Assembly: GCA_003344405.1 (NCBI GenBank) | Contig: NOWV01000098.1 | Location: forward strand, 124,001-188,000 | DNA from: Trichoplax sp. H2 | Taxonomy: Eukaryota > Placozoa > Uniplacotomia > Trichoplacea | Length of the DNA stretch: 64,000 nucleotides | Direction: 5' to 3' | Shown here: piece by piece, positions 15,201 through 27,400 of the stretch | Position numbering within the stretch: the stretch's first letter is position 1 | How the letters are laid out: each line of letters begins with the position of its first letter | Notes under the pieces: model-generated | What the model was told of the DNA's origin: nothing | Database searches by the model: none | The model's input: the letters and a program-made list of their open reading frames with translations, nothing else | Made by a program: the position numbers and the translations under genes

Positions 15201-17038
15201 TACTTTGCGCCCGAGATGGAGACTAATGTGTTCAATTACTCGTATATTAGTGTGTTGTTCTGAATGCTATTATAGACCAATTTAAACTGGATCATCCAAT
15301 TTAACTTATAACGTAGAAAAGTCTAATAGAAACACTTGAAAAGTGAAGTTTAAACATCGTAAATTCTAGAGAAGACCCTTTCCTACAGTAATTCGTAGTA
15401 AGTGACGTGTAAAAACCGAATGGCAATGATTACACATCGGTAGCTTTGTAAATGATCACAATGTACTCTTCCACTTGGTACAAGTACAGCGTATATAGAT
15501 ACATTGCTGATTTTACCGCTTTGGTTTTAGAAATAAAAAGCAGAGCCTCCATTGCCTTAACAGATGTAGTCTATTTTAATTCCTTTATCAAGCCAAACTA
15601 TCTCTATCTATTTTCGCAAGATGCGGTATTACCATCAATAACGTTAGCACCTTTTTGCTTTATTTTTGACAAACTATATTTTTTCCCCTTATTTAATTAG
15701 AATAATTATAGCTGCAATAGTAACATCCTGATCAATACACGACTTGAAGCATACTGATACTAAAAGAAAACGTATGGCAAATATTGTAGCTAGCTATTGT
15801 TTTGGCTTCCACCCGATATGTCATCGATAAAGTTCAATATAGACTACACTTTTTAATGGCAAGGTTGTGGATTACTATTAATACATGACTACAATTAGTA
15901 GCTGGGCAGAAATTTAGCTGTACTATATTCCACCTAGCGGACTTGTTGACTGATTTTCTCTTGAATGCTAGCTATACGGGATTCGTTTGACTGAGATTGA
16001 TAGACTTGAATGTTAATTTAAGGGCTGGATTATAACGTGCACAGTACGCAATTCACAATCGTGCTCATTTTTATCGGTCAGCTTATTCGTTATACAAAAC
16101 TGTTACATAGTCATACAGTACATTACAGGATAGTAAATAAGCAATGAAATAATAACTTACCATAACTACAAGAAGTAATGAATAACTGCGCTAAAAGTAA
16201 AAATACTGGTTGAGGATAGTTAATCGCCTTCATAAAGGTGGATAAAACAGACTGATGGGCCTCTTTAAGGGCGTCATAGTTCTGGAAGGACTAGGGTTGC
16301 AGACTGAAAGATTCCCATAATATGATTACTTTCTACTGTCAATTTATGTATTTTAGTACAGGCTTTCATAAATAAAAAATCACAGAGACCAGCGGCATTA
16401 TGTATCAGAACTAGGCCGTTAAAGATGCAGAATGTGGATTGCCCCTTTTCCACTGCCTTTTATTGTCATCTTCATTCGGCATTGTCAATTTTACCCCTGA
16501 TTCTCGGTTTTAAAATGATATTATCTCTCGGAGTGTGTTACACATATGTTATTTTCAGTAGCTAAAAACAGATATCAAACCAGTTGTTTACAAGTATCTA
16601 AATACACAAACGTGAAATTGTTATGGTTGAAGAACGTAGAGTAAAACTGAAATTTTACCAGTGAGAGACATGACGATTTGACGTATGAAGCAATATGATT
16701 GAGCCATCACGATCAAGAGTAGAAATATCTGTGCAATGTCATGGCATAAATTTACCGTAGTGTATTCTTTTTACTAACAAGAAGTACTTACTAAACTGTA
16801 AATAGGGTAAAATATATACAGTAGGTCAAAATAGAAACAAATAAGGTCATGGTTCTTTTAGTAGTCTATTTGCATAACTTCACGGAAGTCCACTAAAGTA
16901 TTACGGTATACAAAAGTAAATACTCGTATATAGCGCAGTTGGTACCGTGACTACCACCGTAAAATGGATAAATAAATTAATAAGGATTATCAAGGTTTAC
17001 CTCCGTTTATGTAATTTTACAAACCAATTTTAAGCAAG
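12286..17038. other. Intergenic region upstream of PCGF-like paralog A
   Basis: This should hold the missing first exon and promoter of the minus-strand PCGF-like gene. A 184-codon plus-strand open frame (13068-13622) lies inside degenerate repeats and is treated as fortuitous. TACAGTAC palindromes cluster at 13635-13665. The remainder (13.7-17.0 kb) shows no gene that I can support. Confidence 0.5.
13170..13610. repeat. Degenerate repeats with CAGTATCTATT motif
   Basis: Blocks of the type CAGTATCTATTGAAATC...ATTGCAT recur near 13223, 13350 and 13500 (the last as CGTATCTATTTGAGTT...ATTGCAT), with GAGTAGCA-AA-GAGG-like spacers. The wording resembles the NF-YA intron array at 4.7-6.0 kb but does not align cleanly. 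The period is roughly 130-150 bp. Confidence 0.45.
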
Positions 17039-17188
17039 ATGAACCAAAAAGACAACAACGGTGATCATGATATTGTATTGGACAACTTGTTACTAGTTGC
17101 CACAGTAATTCTAATGTATGTATCAGGCCTCTTGTTGCTGCTAGTTATTTATCGAATAACATCTGTAGGTTACACAAAAATGGATTAG
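17039..17188 (+). CDS. Possible single-pass membrane micropeptide (49 aa)
   Basis: ATG at 17039 (A at -3) opens a 50-codon frame ending TAG at 17186-17188. The first 19 residues are polar (MNQKDNNGDHD then IVLDN). They are followed by a clean 22-residue hydrophobic helix, LLLVATVILMYVSG then LLLLLVIY, and a short tail RITSVGYTKMD. Charge distribution suggests the tail faces the cytoplasm. The layout resembles small integral membrane proteins in general, but I recognise no specific family. A donor-like GTAGGT/GGTTAC near the end means it could instead be the first exon of something larger. It stands alone in the large gene-poor interval. Confidence 0.3.
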   Translation: MNQKDNNGDHDIVLDNLLLVATVILMYVSGLLLLLVIYRITSVGYTKMD

Positions 17189-20100
17189 CCACGGATGACA
17201 AAAGTGCAATCAACCCCTACTAACTGCAAAGTATCTTAATTGTAATTTGAGTAGTGTAGCAGCTTTATTTGTTCTTGGTTATTGTTGACTGGCCATATGT
17301 ACTGCAGTTAGTGAAATCTAGTTTTACGTATGGCATCGACTTCCCTAGTTGATAAATAGAAAAAGTTGATGATTGTCGTGATAGATGCAATAATACTGTG
17401 CTGTATGTACTTGTAGTTTGATAATTTAATCGAGCCAAATCTTACTGTTGATGATAAGAATTGTTGTATTTTTTTATTTGATCAAGGTAAAAGTCGCAAT
17501 ACTCGTATACTGTGATACATGAAATTTAACCACAGCAGATGATTAATTCTCCGCTAATTTCATGTGTTACACTAATAAAGTACTATAGGTTGTTCCAAGA
17601 AATGCAAATTTGTATAATTACTCTATTGATATCATCCCCTTATCTTTGATTTCTTCAACTAAACCAATTTTTCCTCTAATGTGCAGAGTAGAGCAACATA
17701 GACAAGGCGACTGCAATGTGCTGCATTTCTAAATGAGTAATGTATTAGTGGCAAGGCCGCAAAGGTAACTAAATATCTTATTTTAGTGATTGAGAGAGTG
17801 GTTTTGTCATCGACTGTACTGAACCAGTACAGGCGTAGTAGTGAATACAAATGTTTAATTTTCTACCACGACTCACTATAAATAAAGCAAATACAGTCCT
17901 TACTACACCCTATTTTAGAGTAAATAGAAGCATGATTAAAATAAAATGAATGAATTTTAAAATTACCGATCAAGTCAATATCATAAACGGATTTACTATT
18001 CTAACTTGCTGCATAGTAAATAGTGATCTAGAGGTGACTAGCAATAACTACAAGTGCACCGAGCTAAGACCAGCTTCACGGCAGGGAATCATATTTCAAG
18101 ACTAAGTATAAGAATAAGTCCTGCAGTTATGTAAGCAGATGCGTACAAATAAGCATCTTGAAGGCAGTTTTTATCATCTATCATCGTGTATAGCTCCTAA
18201 GTTGCCTAGTACAGTACAGTTTGAATTAACCTACAGTGTCTGTGCATTGCCCTATTCTACTCCGTTTTCAATAAAATGACCAAACTACACGCTACTATTT
18301 CATCCTATTATGTACACTTGGTATTTTTAACCGTCATTTGTGCCTTATAAAGTCAGTCCATCGATAGCGGCAAATTTCAAATTGTATATTAATGAAGGAA
18401 TAGTCATCTCTACCCAGGGGAAAATTCTTTCCGATACGTCTTAAATAACCTTTGATATCAACTGTTCATGCCTAGTCCAAGCAGTATACAAAAAGCTACA
18501 TAACGATCGTGTTGAAACAGATCGTATAAACAACATTTCTCTTGACGGTAGAGAAGATAGAAAGGCTGAAAACCCTTCATTTTCTATCGATCACCATGTA
18601 GTTGGATATAAAGCATACAATACCGTGTTTTGATGAATTGAAACTAGAAGGTAAAATATGCATTTATTCACGCTAGATGAGATGTTGAATATGACTCATT
18701 AATTACTGCATAATTAACCCCTATCTCTTCGTAGTCTTGTCTAGGTGGTAAAAGTTAGCAAAGGAAGATAATTGTTGCAATGATGTCAATTAGTACTGCA
18801 ATTGATGTTTAAGGGTATACGTTTGGTTTTTTTAGCATGAACTACCATTGAAGAGAATAGCAAAAGCTTAGCAATTAGTCGAGTAGGAAGATGCTTGGAC
18901 TTGCTTACTCATCACAATTACATTACACACAAACAATGTCCAGTGTTGCCATAATGTGAGGAGCCAATCAAAAGAGCAGTGCAAATTATATTACTCCTCA
19001 CGTACTGTGCAGTAGTTATTTCAAAGTAGTAAGAGTGTTGCTTTGGCCTTTGAACAAGGATAATAATATCTCATTTTGCTAGTGCAACGTTGATATTAAC
19101 GCATTTCAAGTTGATGTGTGATCGAATTGTGTACGTTAGTCGATGATCAATAATTAATAAGAATGTTCATTGACGATCAAATGAGCCAAGTCCATGTACA
19201 TGAAATGTGAAACTGTTATTCTTCAACGTCATGGCATGAGTAATGAGTCATGCAATTGACGAAAGCGTACTAGTAGTATCCATCGGAAATGAATGTGTAC
19301 TTAGTTTATCAGTAATGAATTTAATTATTTTGCCGTAATCTTGTATTATGTTACGAATGCAATTGTAGCTATGTTCTACTGTTATTTTACTACAGAAATG
19401 CGTACTCTCATCCATGTCTATTTGGAACTACCGTAGTTGTATTGAATTTGAACTGTCTTTCTGTCTCCAAATCGACTCACACGGTTCCAACTGATTGATC
19501 AACATGGAGAAATTTTTTAATCAAAGAGCGTTGATAATGATGAAAAGAAGGGATACGATTTTAAATTGATTTTCCCCGAGGAGAAAAGTAACAACTGATG
19601 AATTGAATCCATGGTGAACTGTCGTATTGGATTGACGAATGAATTATACGATTTTAGTCATTGCATTGTGGGCAGAATCGATATCCAGTGGATTCTGCTA
19701 AGCCAAATAAGTCCATTAGGTAAACGAAAGCACAAGGATTTGAATAAACCGCTGCACTATGTTGTACCGGGGTAGGAAAGGGCCTAAGCCTGTCGATTAG
19801 GACGAGTTGAAAGCATCGAGTTGAGAAAAAAGCTGTTTTTTTCTCAACTGTATGGTTGCAACACATTATGGACTAGAGCAGGTTATGCCGGCATGAATCA
19901 TGTGCAAAAAGTACAGCGGTCTCTAGTCATCCATCTCTCTTTCTGTATGTGTCAACGGTCAATCGATCAAGCGATGTTGATTCTTATGATTCTTTTGATT
20001 CAAAGTCATTACTTGAAAGACCTTGAAACAAACCATGCTAACCTACAAGTTGATCCATGTTTGTTGGGCCAAAAATGAAGAGATACATTGTAATCAAGCA

Positions 20101-20488
20101 CATCGATTGGATTGAAAAAAATTCAAGGTGATTGAATACGATATCAATGGATGCAATACGTGATAGAATAGGGCTAAATTGAAGACAGTCGATAGAATAA
20201 GATGCAAGAGAATTGAATGGATGTTAAGAAATAGAAAAAGGAATTTATCAATGGATGCCATCAGCACTTGCATAATCATGGCTGATGGATTCATTTACCT
20301 CCATGGAAAGTAGTGAAAGTCACGCTACGTCGTCTTTCAAGGATAATCCAATTTCCTATTGAGTTAATAGTAAATTGACCACAACAATAGGCTAAAAGGA
20401 TAAATTTCTCTTTGCAAATGGACAACTTCTTCTTTCACCCAGCAAGAACGGGTCTACAAATGGGAGAAAAGCTTAGCCAAAGGACAGA

Positions 20489-20528
20489 GATGGAAGTAAT
20501 TCACTGAAGATGGAAGTAATTCACTGAA
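20489..20528. repeat. Perfect 20-bp tandem duplication
   Basis: GATGGAAGTAATTCACTGAA occurs twice in exact head-to-tail copy (20489-20508, 20509-20528). A third partial, diverged copy (AATGGAAGCAAAT) follows. Confidence 0.9.
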
Positions 20529-20751
20529 AATGGAAGCAAATCCTGTCAAAGAAGAACCAGTTGGTTGACATTAGTGAGCATCGCCAAATTCTTATCAGTT
20601 TCCTAACAATGCAAGTGGCGCGTGATTGACTCAACACGATCACATGGTCGACTGTGGGTCGATTGCAGTACCACCTTCTAAATATGTTGCGTGTCACTTT
20701 GGACGACAGTCGACCCGACGCGTTAACAGTCAGTGAGGGGGCCGTCCAAAT

Positions 20752-20987
20752 GGGTCAGCTCACTTTCAGGTTGACTGTGACTCTGTGAGAGTGTCAACCT
20801 GAAAATGGGTCAGTTCACTTTCAGGTTGACTGTGAGAGAGTCAACCTGAAAATGGGTCAGCTCACTTTTAGGTTGACTGTGAGAGAGTCAACGTGAAAAT
20901 GGGACAGCTCACTTTCAGGTTGACTGCGAGAGAGTCAACGTGAAAATGGGTCAGCTCACTTTCAGGTTGACTGTGAGAGAGTCAACC
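20752..20987. repeat. 47-bp tandem hairpin satellite (5 copies)
   Basis: Five head-to-tail copies of a 47-bp unit. Each contains CAGGTTGACT, a short GTGAGAG spacer, then AGTCAACCTG, a 10-bp palindromic stem, separated from the next copy by AAAATGGGTCAGCTCACTTT. The first copy has a small insertion in the loop. In copies 3 and 4 the right arm reads AGTCAACGTG, so one stem pair is lost. Copies are 90% or more alike by eye, which is far fresher than other repeats in the window. Confidence 0.93.
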
Positions 20988-21044
20988 AAGTTGAGGCAAG
21001 TGGCTTCAACAAGGGGGAAATGGGGGCAGGAAAGATTTTCAACG

Positions 21045-21415
21045 CTTATGCAAATAATTCATGGCGGAAAAGATTTCAATCCATCCAGTATCAATGGATC
21101 CAAGATTGGAAGAAATCCAGCGCTTCGTCATTTCTCTCCAATCTTGTGATTCGATGGATCATTTCTTGGCCGTCCATTTAAAACAGAAGCAAGAACAATA
21201 TAGGAGCGACAGGTCAAGCATGGATTAATCTGCTTACCCCTTGATTAGAACTCATCGTATCGACTTGATTGTCCAATAGCTCATGGTGGAAAAGAATCCA
21301 ATCGATCTACTACCAATGGACCCAAGATGGAGAGAAATGGGGCGTTCAATCATTCTCTCTAATCTTGTGACTGGGTGATTGAATTCTTGACCTCCCCAAT
21401 TCCAAACATAACATC
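21045..21415. repeat. Diverged ~235-bp tandem duplication
   Basis: A segment at about 21055-21180 (CATGGCGGAAAAGATT, CAATGGATCCAAGATTGG, TCTCCAATCTTGTGAT, TTCTTGGCC) recurs at about 21285-21410 in the same order (CATGGTGGAAAAGAATC, CAATGGACCCAAGATGG, TCTCTAATCTTGTGAC, TTCTTGACC). The two copies are perhaps 75-80% alike. Function unknown. Confidence 0.75.
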
Positions 21416-24400
21416 AGCTAGAGGACAACGATTGACCGATCATGTCAATTCCATTCATCAACAGTGGCATCCATTCAGTCTTGTGTAAAGCAAGGGGGAT
21501 TAAATCAATCTTGATCATGATCAATAGCCTTCTTTCTAGCCACGGCTTAAAATGAAATGAATCGATACAGGAGAAGGTACATTTACAATCAATCTATTCT
21601 ACATCCAAATTCATCCTTCACAATAGGATAGCAAGCAGACGGAAAGGGGCTTATCATTGACCCCTTGCATTGCTCCTGTTTGCATTTCATTTCTAGGCGT
21701 TGAACTGAAACATGATTTCAATCAGATATGACGGCCATTGAATACATTATTCATAAAATTCAATCGACTATTTTACTTTCTAATCTCAAAATCCATTCCC
21801 ACTCAATGGCTATCAAAGAAAATGATGATGACATCATAATGAAGTGAAAATAGGTTCAATTTCTCTTCCGAAAGAAATCAACGCGTATAGGATTGATTGA
21901 TTATCCATCGGCAAATCAATCACCAAAACCCAATCACTAATGACAGTAAATCTTAACTTCATCACGACTATAGAAAGGTGTCCTAGATATTCCGGTCCAA
22001 CTGGAAATTTTCATCCATTCGCTAAATGGAGTACATTTCATGATGGTCATATGATGGAAATAGTCAATACTGTCCAATCCGTGGGTGATTGACCTTATTA
22101 TTCTACAATCGGCTACCTTTACCTTGAAACTGCTAACATTGACTTTACTTGCACATTGATTGCGTAGAATGAAACGATTTTCAACATGAACTAAGGTATC
22201 GAAAGCAGTGGACTTATGGATATCAGGCAGACACTATACCTAAAAATCGACCTTAGACAAAGTAGTACCAATTCAAAGTTTATTTTGATGATATCTTATA
22301 CATACAATAGCAAATTACGATTGGAACTTAGAAGGTTATAGAATTTTCATATCCAATTGCGATGACAGCCAATAAAATGAAAAAGAATATCATTTTTATC
22401 ATTGACAATAATGGAAATTCCCCTAATCATGATTCTAATGACGATCTCTACCTATCTTCCATTCTTCCTTATTAAACAACTCAAATTATTAGGTAGATAC
22501 GAATACGATCATTTTGAAATATTGAAAAAGGATGTTGAACACGCTTTACATTACTTGTCCTCGGCCGTAGCCTTCTAGTGCTCACATTACTAACTTATTT
22601 TACACTGAACCTCCGAAAGAAGACAATTTTAATCGACATAAAATGTCTCACTTTAAAGAATATCGAAAGAAATATTGAAGATGATACTCTGGTACACTCT
22701 CTATTGCTTCTCCTAAATCAATGACAACCTACGGTATTCTACACTTTAATCTGGAAAGAGGAAAGTTCAAAAAGATCTCAATAATAGTTTGCTAGAATAT
22801 TGAAGGCATGAACGCGCATTTTTGATCGCTTATCCAAGACTATAGTCATCTAGCATTCCAGTCAATAGCTTATCCTACGTTTAATGTTTAATGAGAAATT
22901 TCCCATCATGACGATACTACCACAACTTGAGCACTTTCTATCGATAATAAGAATTACTGTAGTCATCCTTATCGAAAATTGATTAATTCAATGTCCACAT
23001 TTCGTATGTGACTTTCATGAAAAAAGGGAAGGTGTTATCACCATCTTCCAAAAACGGAAAGTAACATAATTAATGTACATATATATATCTATACAGCACG
23101 TGTTAAAGAAGCTGTAATCACTAAGTTGACATATTGTACTTTTCCTTGTCTTGCTGCATTCTTTCTCTTTACTTAATGATAATAATGAATTGATTACTTA
23201 GTTGGGGCAGTCATCAATAATGATGATTGCCCACATCGACATACGTTCACATTTTCCATATTGCATCCAGTCGTAGCTTTGAACGAGGTATCACAGCCGT
23301 CTTTCGACTTTCTCACCTTGTGAAATGTAAAACGAAGGGAAAATTCCATCATAGTTGTCACATTCAAAATTGAAGGGAGAAGATTGAATTTTTCTTCCCT
23401 AATTATGAATAGAGAATAGACAAAGATCATATAATAGAAGAATTATAATCACTTATTAAGGCTCTATTCTGTAATTTTAGTCAGCATTAGACTAAACGGT
23501 CCCTTTTCCCCCGATATAAGCCGTAAATCTAGTCGTTTTCCTCCTTTAAATATTTCTACATTGTTTGTTTCCCTCAAATTATGTCATTTTGGGGGGATTT
23601 TATAGCTCGACCTTGACTTACAACATCAACGGAATCGAAAACAATCTTTACCATTGACGACGGGAAAAAATTTCAGCAGCGTCTAGATCTTTCGACACAT
23701 TACTGCATTGCATTTTCTAGCTTGATTGACAACTTTACATAGAGCACAAATTCCAAGTTCAGTTTATTGAAAGAAGTGGAGATAAAGTAAAAGTACCCTT
23801 CAAAATCTTTCATACTTTGTTACTCCAGTATTGACCATAGGGATGGAAGAATTAGTTGCGTAACAACTTGAATAAACGATAGAAAATGGTGTCAGTATTC
23901 AGATTGATATCCATTTTACTCAGTTGTAATCATAATGATCGAGCTAGTTAAACTGTTAATTTACTAATCACTGTACACCACAGTGAGCTATCTTAGCAAG
24001 AGATAGGCTACCATTTATGAAGACTGCATTATAACTTATTATGTAGATTATATTCTAATAAATCATCGTCCTTCGAATTGAATGAAAAGTCTTTCTATCT
24101 ACAGTGCTAATTGACTTATTGCTCGAGTTATTCCATTTCGTTTGCAATGATTACAATAGGCTTTTATTAAAGAGAGGAAGAGGCGAGTATTTTATCAACT
24201 AGGAAGAAGAATACTGTCAATGATTCTTGTCTTTAAAATAGAATAACTAGCCTAGGTAAGATTCAATACAGGAGCTAAACTATTACTAGATGGAAATCAT
24301 GGATATTAGATCAATTGAGAAATAGGAGGAGGGTAGGAAAAGAGAATTTTGAATCGTTTCCGTAGTCATTAGTTAGTCGGTCTTTACTTTTTATCCATCG

Positions 24401-27400
24401 CTTACGTTAGCATCAAAATGGACTATCCACGGAACTCAAATTGAGTGATTCATTTGAAAATTTGGGGGTCAATCCATTTCCATCCTACTGTCTCTTGAGA
24501 AGAAAAATCACTTTGTTCATCATGTTCTAGTCAAAAATTTAATATTGTTGATGAAAAGAAGTAACATTAAGAATAGAAAATGTAACATTATTACTTTTGA
24601 TTTGTGTTGCCTCTTGAGTTATATGTCATCAAATATTAACAAAGCTTTAAGATAGATACGTAGAGAAAGTTATGCGTCAAAAATTATTTGTTTTTCCAAT
24701 CATGGAAGATGGCGACATTATTGCCTTCGGTACCGAGTGATTTGAACAATCTAAACTTTCATTTCCTCGAATGCTACAAGGTGAGAATAATACGAGATAA
24801 AGTAATTACTGAGATGCAATGGAATAATATTAAATAATAATTACTTTGTACTACTGTTATCCCATCAATACATAATATCGATGAAGAAAAATGACGCGAG
24901 AAATATTTTATTGATTCAATCTCAATATTGTTGTTGCTATAAAAATTTTATGGCGTAAAGTAGATGATACAAAATTATCCAAGTATTATACTTGTCGTTA
25001 ATTTAATTTTATCTCTTTCCCTCTTTGCCTCTGTATGCTTCGAATATTTTCTTTGCTGATGAGCTATCAGCTACGTTTATTTCCTATCGATGATGACAAA
25101 TAGTTTGGATGATTTGTATCTACAGAATTTTTGATCATCTCTACTTGTTAACTTAATTTAGCAACCATTGCCTACTTCGTATAACTCGTATGAGTGGTCT
25201 GGGGTCTCGATCACGGACAACTTCAATTATTTTAATGGTCAATATGAAGGAAATGATTGAGCCCAGCTGAAATAGAAATCCAGTCTACGGACTCGATGGA
25301 TTGAGTTCGTATTCTATCCGACGGTCCAAAAGGATAGGAAAAATAGTTTACAAATTTACACTTTGTTACCGAAAGAATGCCTAATCAAAGCATGATTGTT
25401 TTTTTATCCCTTCGATAGCATACTACTGTATAGAGACTACCACAATCCTTGACGATTAAGCTATCCCGATCGCTATTTCTCTATTCAATAAACACTGTAA
25501 TCGATGAAAATAGTCAATCAAGAGAAAATCAAGTGGATAGTCTTTCTCTCTCCCCCCTCCCAAAGTTGTTCCGTCCTTTTTAATTCAAGGATTAAACCAA
25601 TAGATAAACTGATTACTACCATGTTTTATGACGTTATGAAATCCATCAATCATGGCCATACTAGCGAATGATGATGAAAATGATCGGAATCAATACGTGC
25701 CTAAGAATAAAAATGGATGATGATGAAGTAAAGACTAGCAGGGGGTAATGACGTGACTAGTCTGCATGTTATAGTAAGACAGGTGTTGTGTCTTTTGAAT
25801 AAGCCTATTTATCTATCTATAATTAGATGTTTAGGAATTGATTATCTTGTATGATTAACACACGGCTATTGAAAACGCCAATTAATCGACAACAAAAGGA
25901 TGATGGCTGACCTCGCGGGAAAGTAAACAAAAGACAAATTATTCCGATCAAACAAGAAAGTAAGCTAAGCTCTCAATATTCATCATCAAGATGATGCTTG
26001 ATGATGGAGGATATTTTCCTTATGATTTTGCTCATGGATAAGTTGCTATTTCCTCTTTTCCAATGAAAAGAGAATACAATTCAATGGATGATATTTTCAA
26101 CCGTAACGCATTTAGATCATCATCATCAGGTTGAGAGAGAGGGGGATTACTTTGTAGAATAGATTGGAGTTTTTCTAAAATAGCTTTTTCTTGGGCGTGG
26201 GATACTATCTGTGCTCAATTTTAACGGCAACTTATTTTGGATCATTATGACGCTATTTTCAAGAAAGAGAATGGCTTGAAATTGATTTCGTTTCGGTGGG
26301 GCACGATCAATCGCTAATTTCATCATCGAGTTGCATGATATTACCTTGACTTGTTGAATGTTGCTATGCTGACTGGCCGTGGACTCTCTTATTGCCATAC
26401 GTCATATTAAAGTAAATAAAACAAATAATGGCAACGGGAGACGAGAGAAACGCGTTAAGTAATTATATACAGATATGACGATGCGCCATCGCTTACCGGT
26501 TATACTATTAATCGTCGATAGAATAGTGTCATCATTATAATAAGCCTGCTGCTTATTGTTATCCCTACTATTATTATTATTATTACTTCTTTTGACCTTA
26601 TTATCTTCTCTACAACAACGTATTTTAATTTATTATTCTTTTTATTTTTATCCTAGTATAGCAAGTCGTGCCATGGATAACTCTTGTAGTAATGGAGATT
26701 CCTTCCTAATAATCTTCATTAACACTTGAGAAAGAAGCAATCATTACTGGATTAATTTCAATCTGTATTGAATTAAATGGATTCTTTTTGTGATGTGTAT
26801 GAATTTTATTATCACCAAAGAGTAGAATACAGTTTAATAAACGATGATTATTAGTGCCCTTCCTTAACGCTTGGAAAAGTTAATCATCGCCGGATGCATT
26901 TCGATTTATTGCAACTTTTACTGTAGTAATAGATAAAGGCATTACTCAGTAACTGTTCTAGTTGACCAATTAGAATGGAATCATTATTTCTATTAGCGTA
27001 CATCTTGGATTCTTTTTATCAGACATTATTTTACAACCATTACATCGAGATCCAAGCAAACTAATGTAGGTGATATTTCTTGTACAGCGTCAGAGGTAGC
27101 GGCATACAATTTTTAACGTAGAAGGCAATTATAGGCATTGCATTCAATTTTCTAGTATATCAAATAACATATTTACATATAGTGTTTATTTTTAGTAAAA
27201 TAAACTAGTAATGCTAAAAGATTGGGGAAAATGTTGAAAGAGGTCTAATGAAAAAGTGCTTTAATGCCTCAATTGATTTCCGATCAAAAATTTCTTCATA
27301 AATCAAATAACCTCAAAACAAACTCTGCCATCATACAACATTTGACTACAGTTAAAATAGAGAAAAGTTCTGATACTACTTTTAATCCTTGTATGAGATG

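Noticed and set aside
19654-20294. Short open frames on both strands (66-85 codons)
   Set aside because: Overlapping frames on both strands with no recognisable domain and biased composition.
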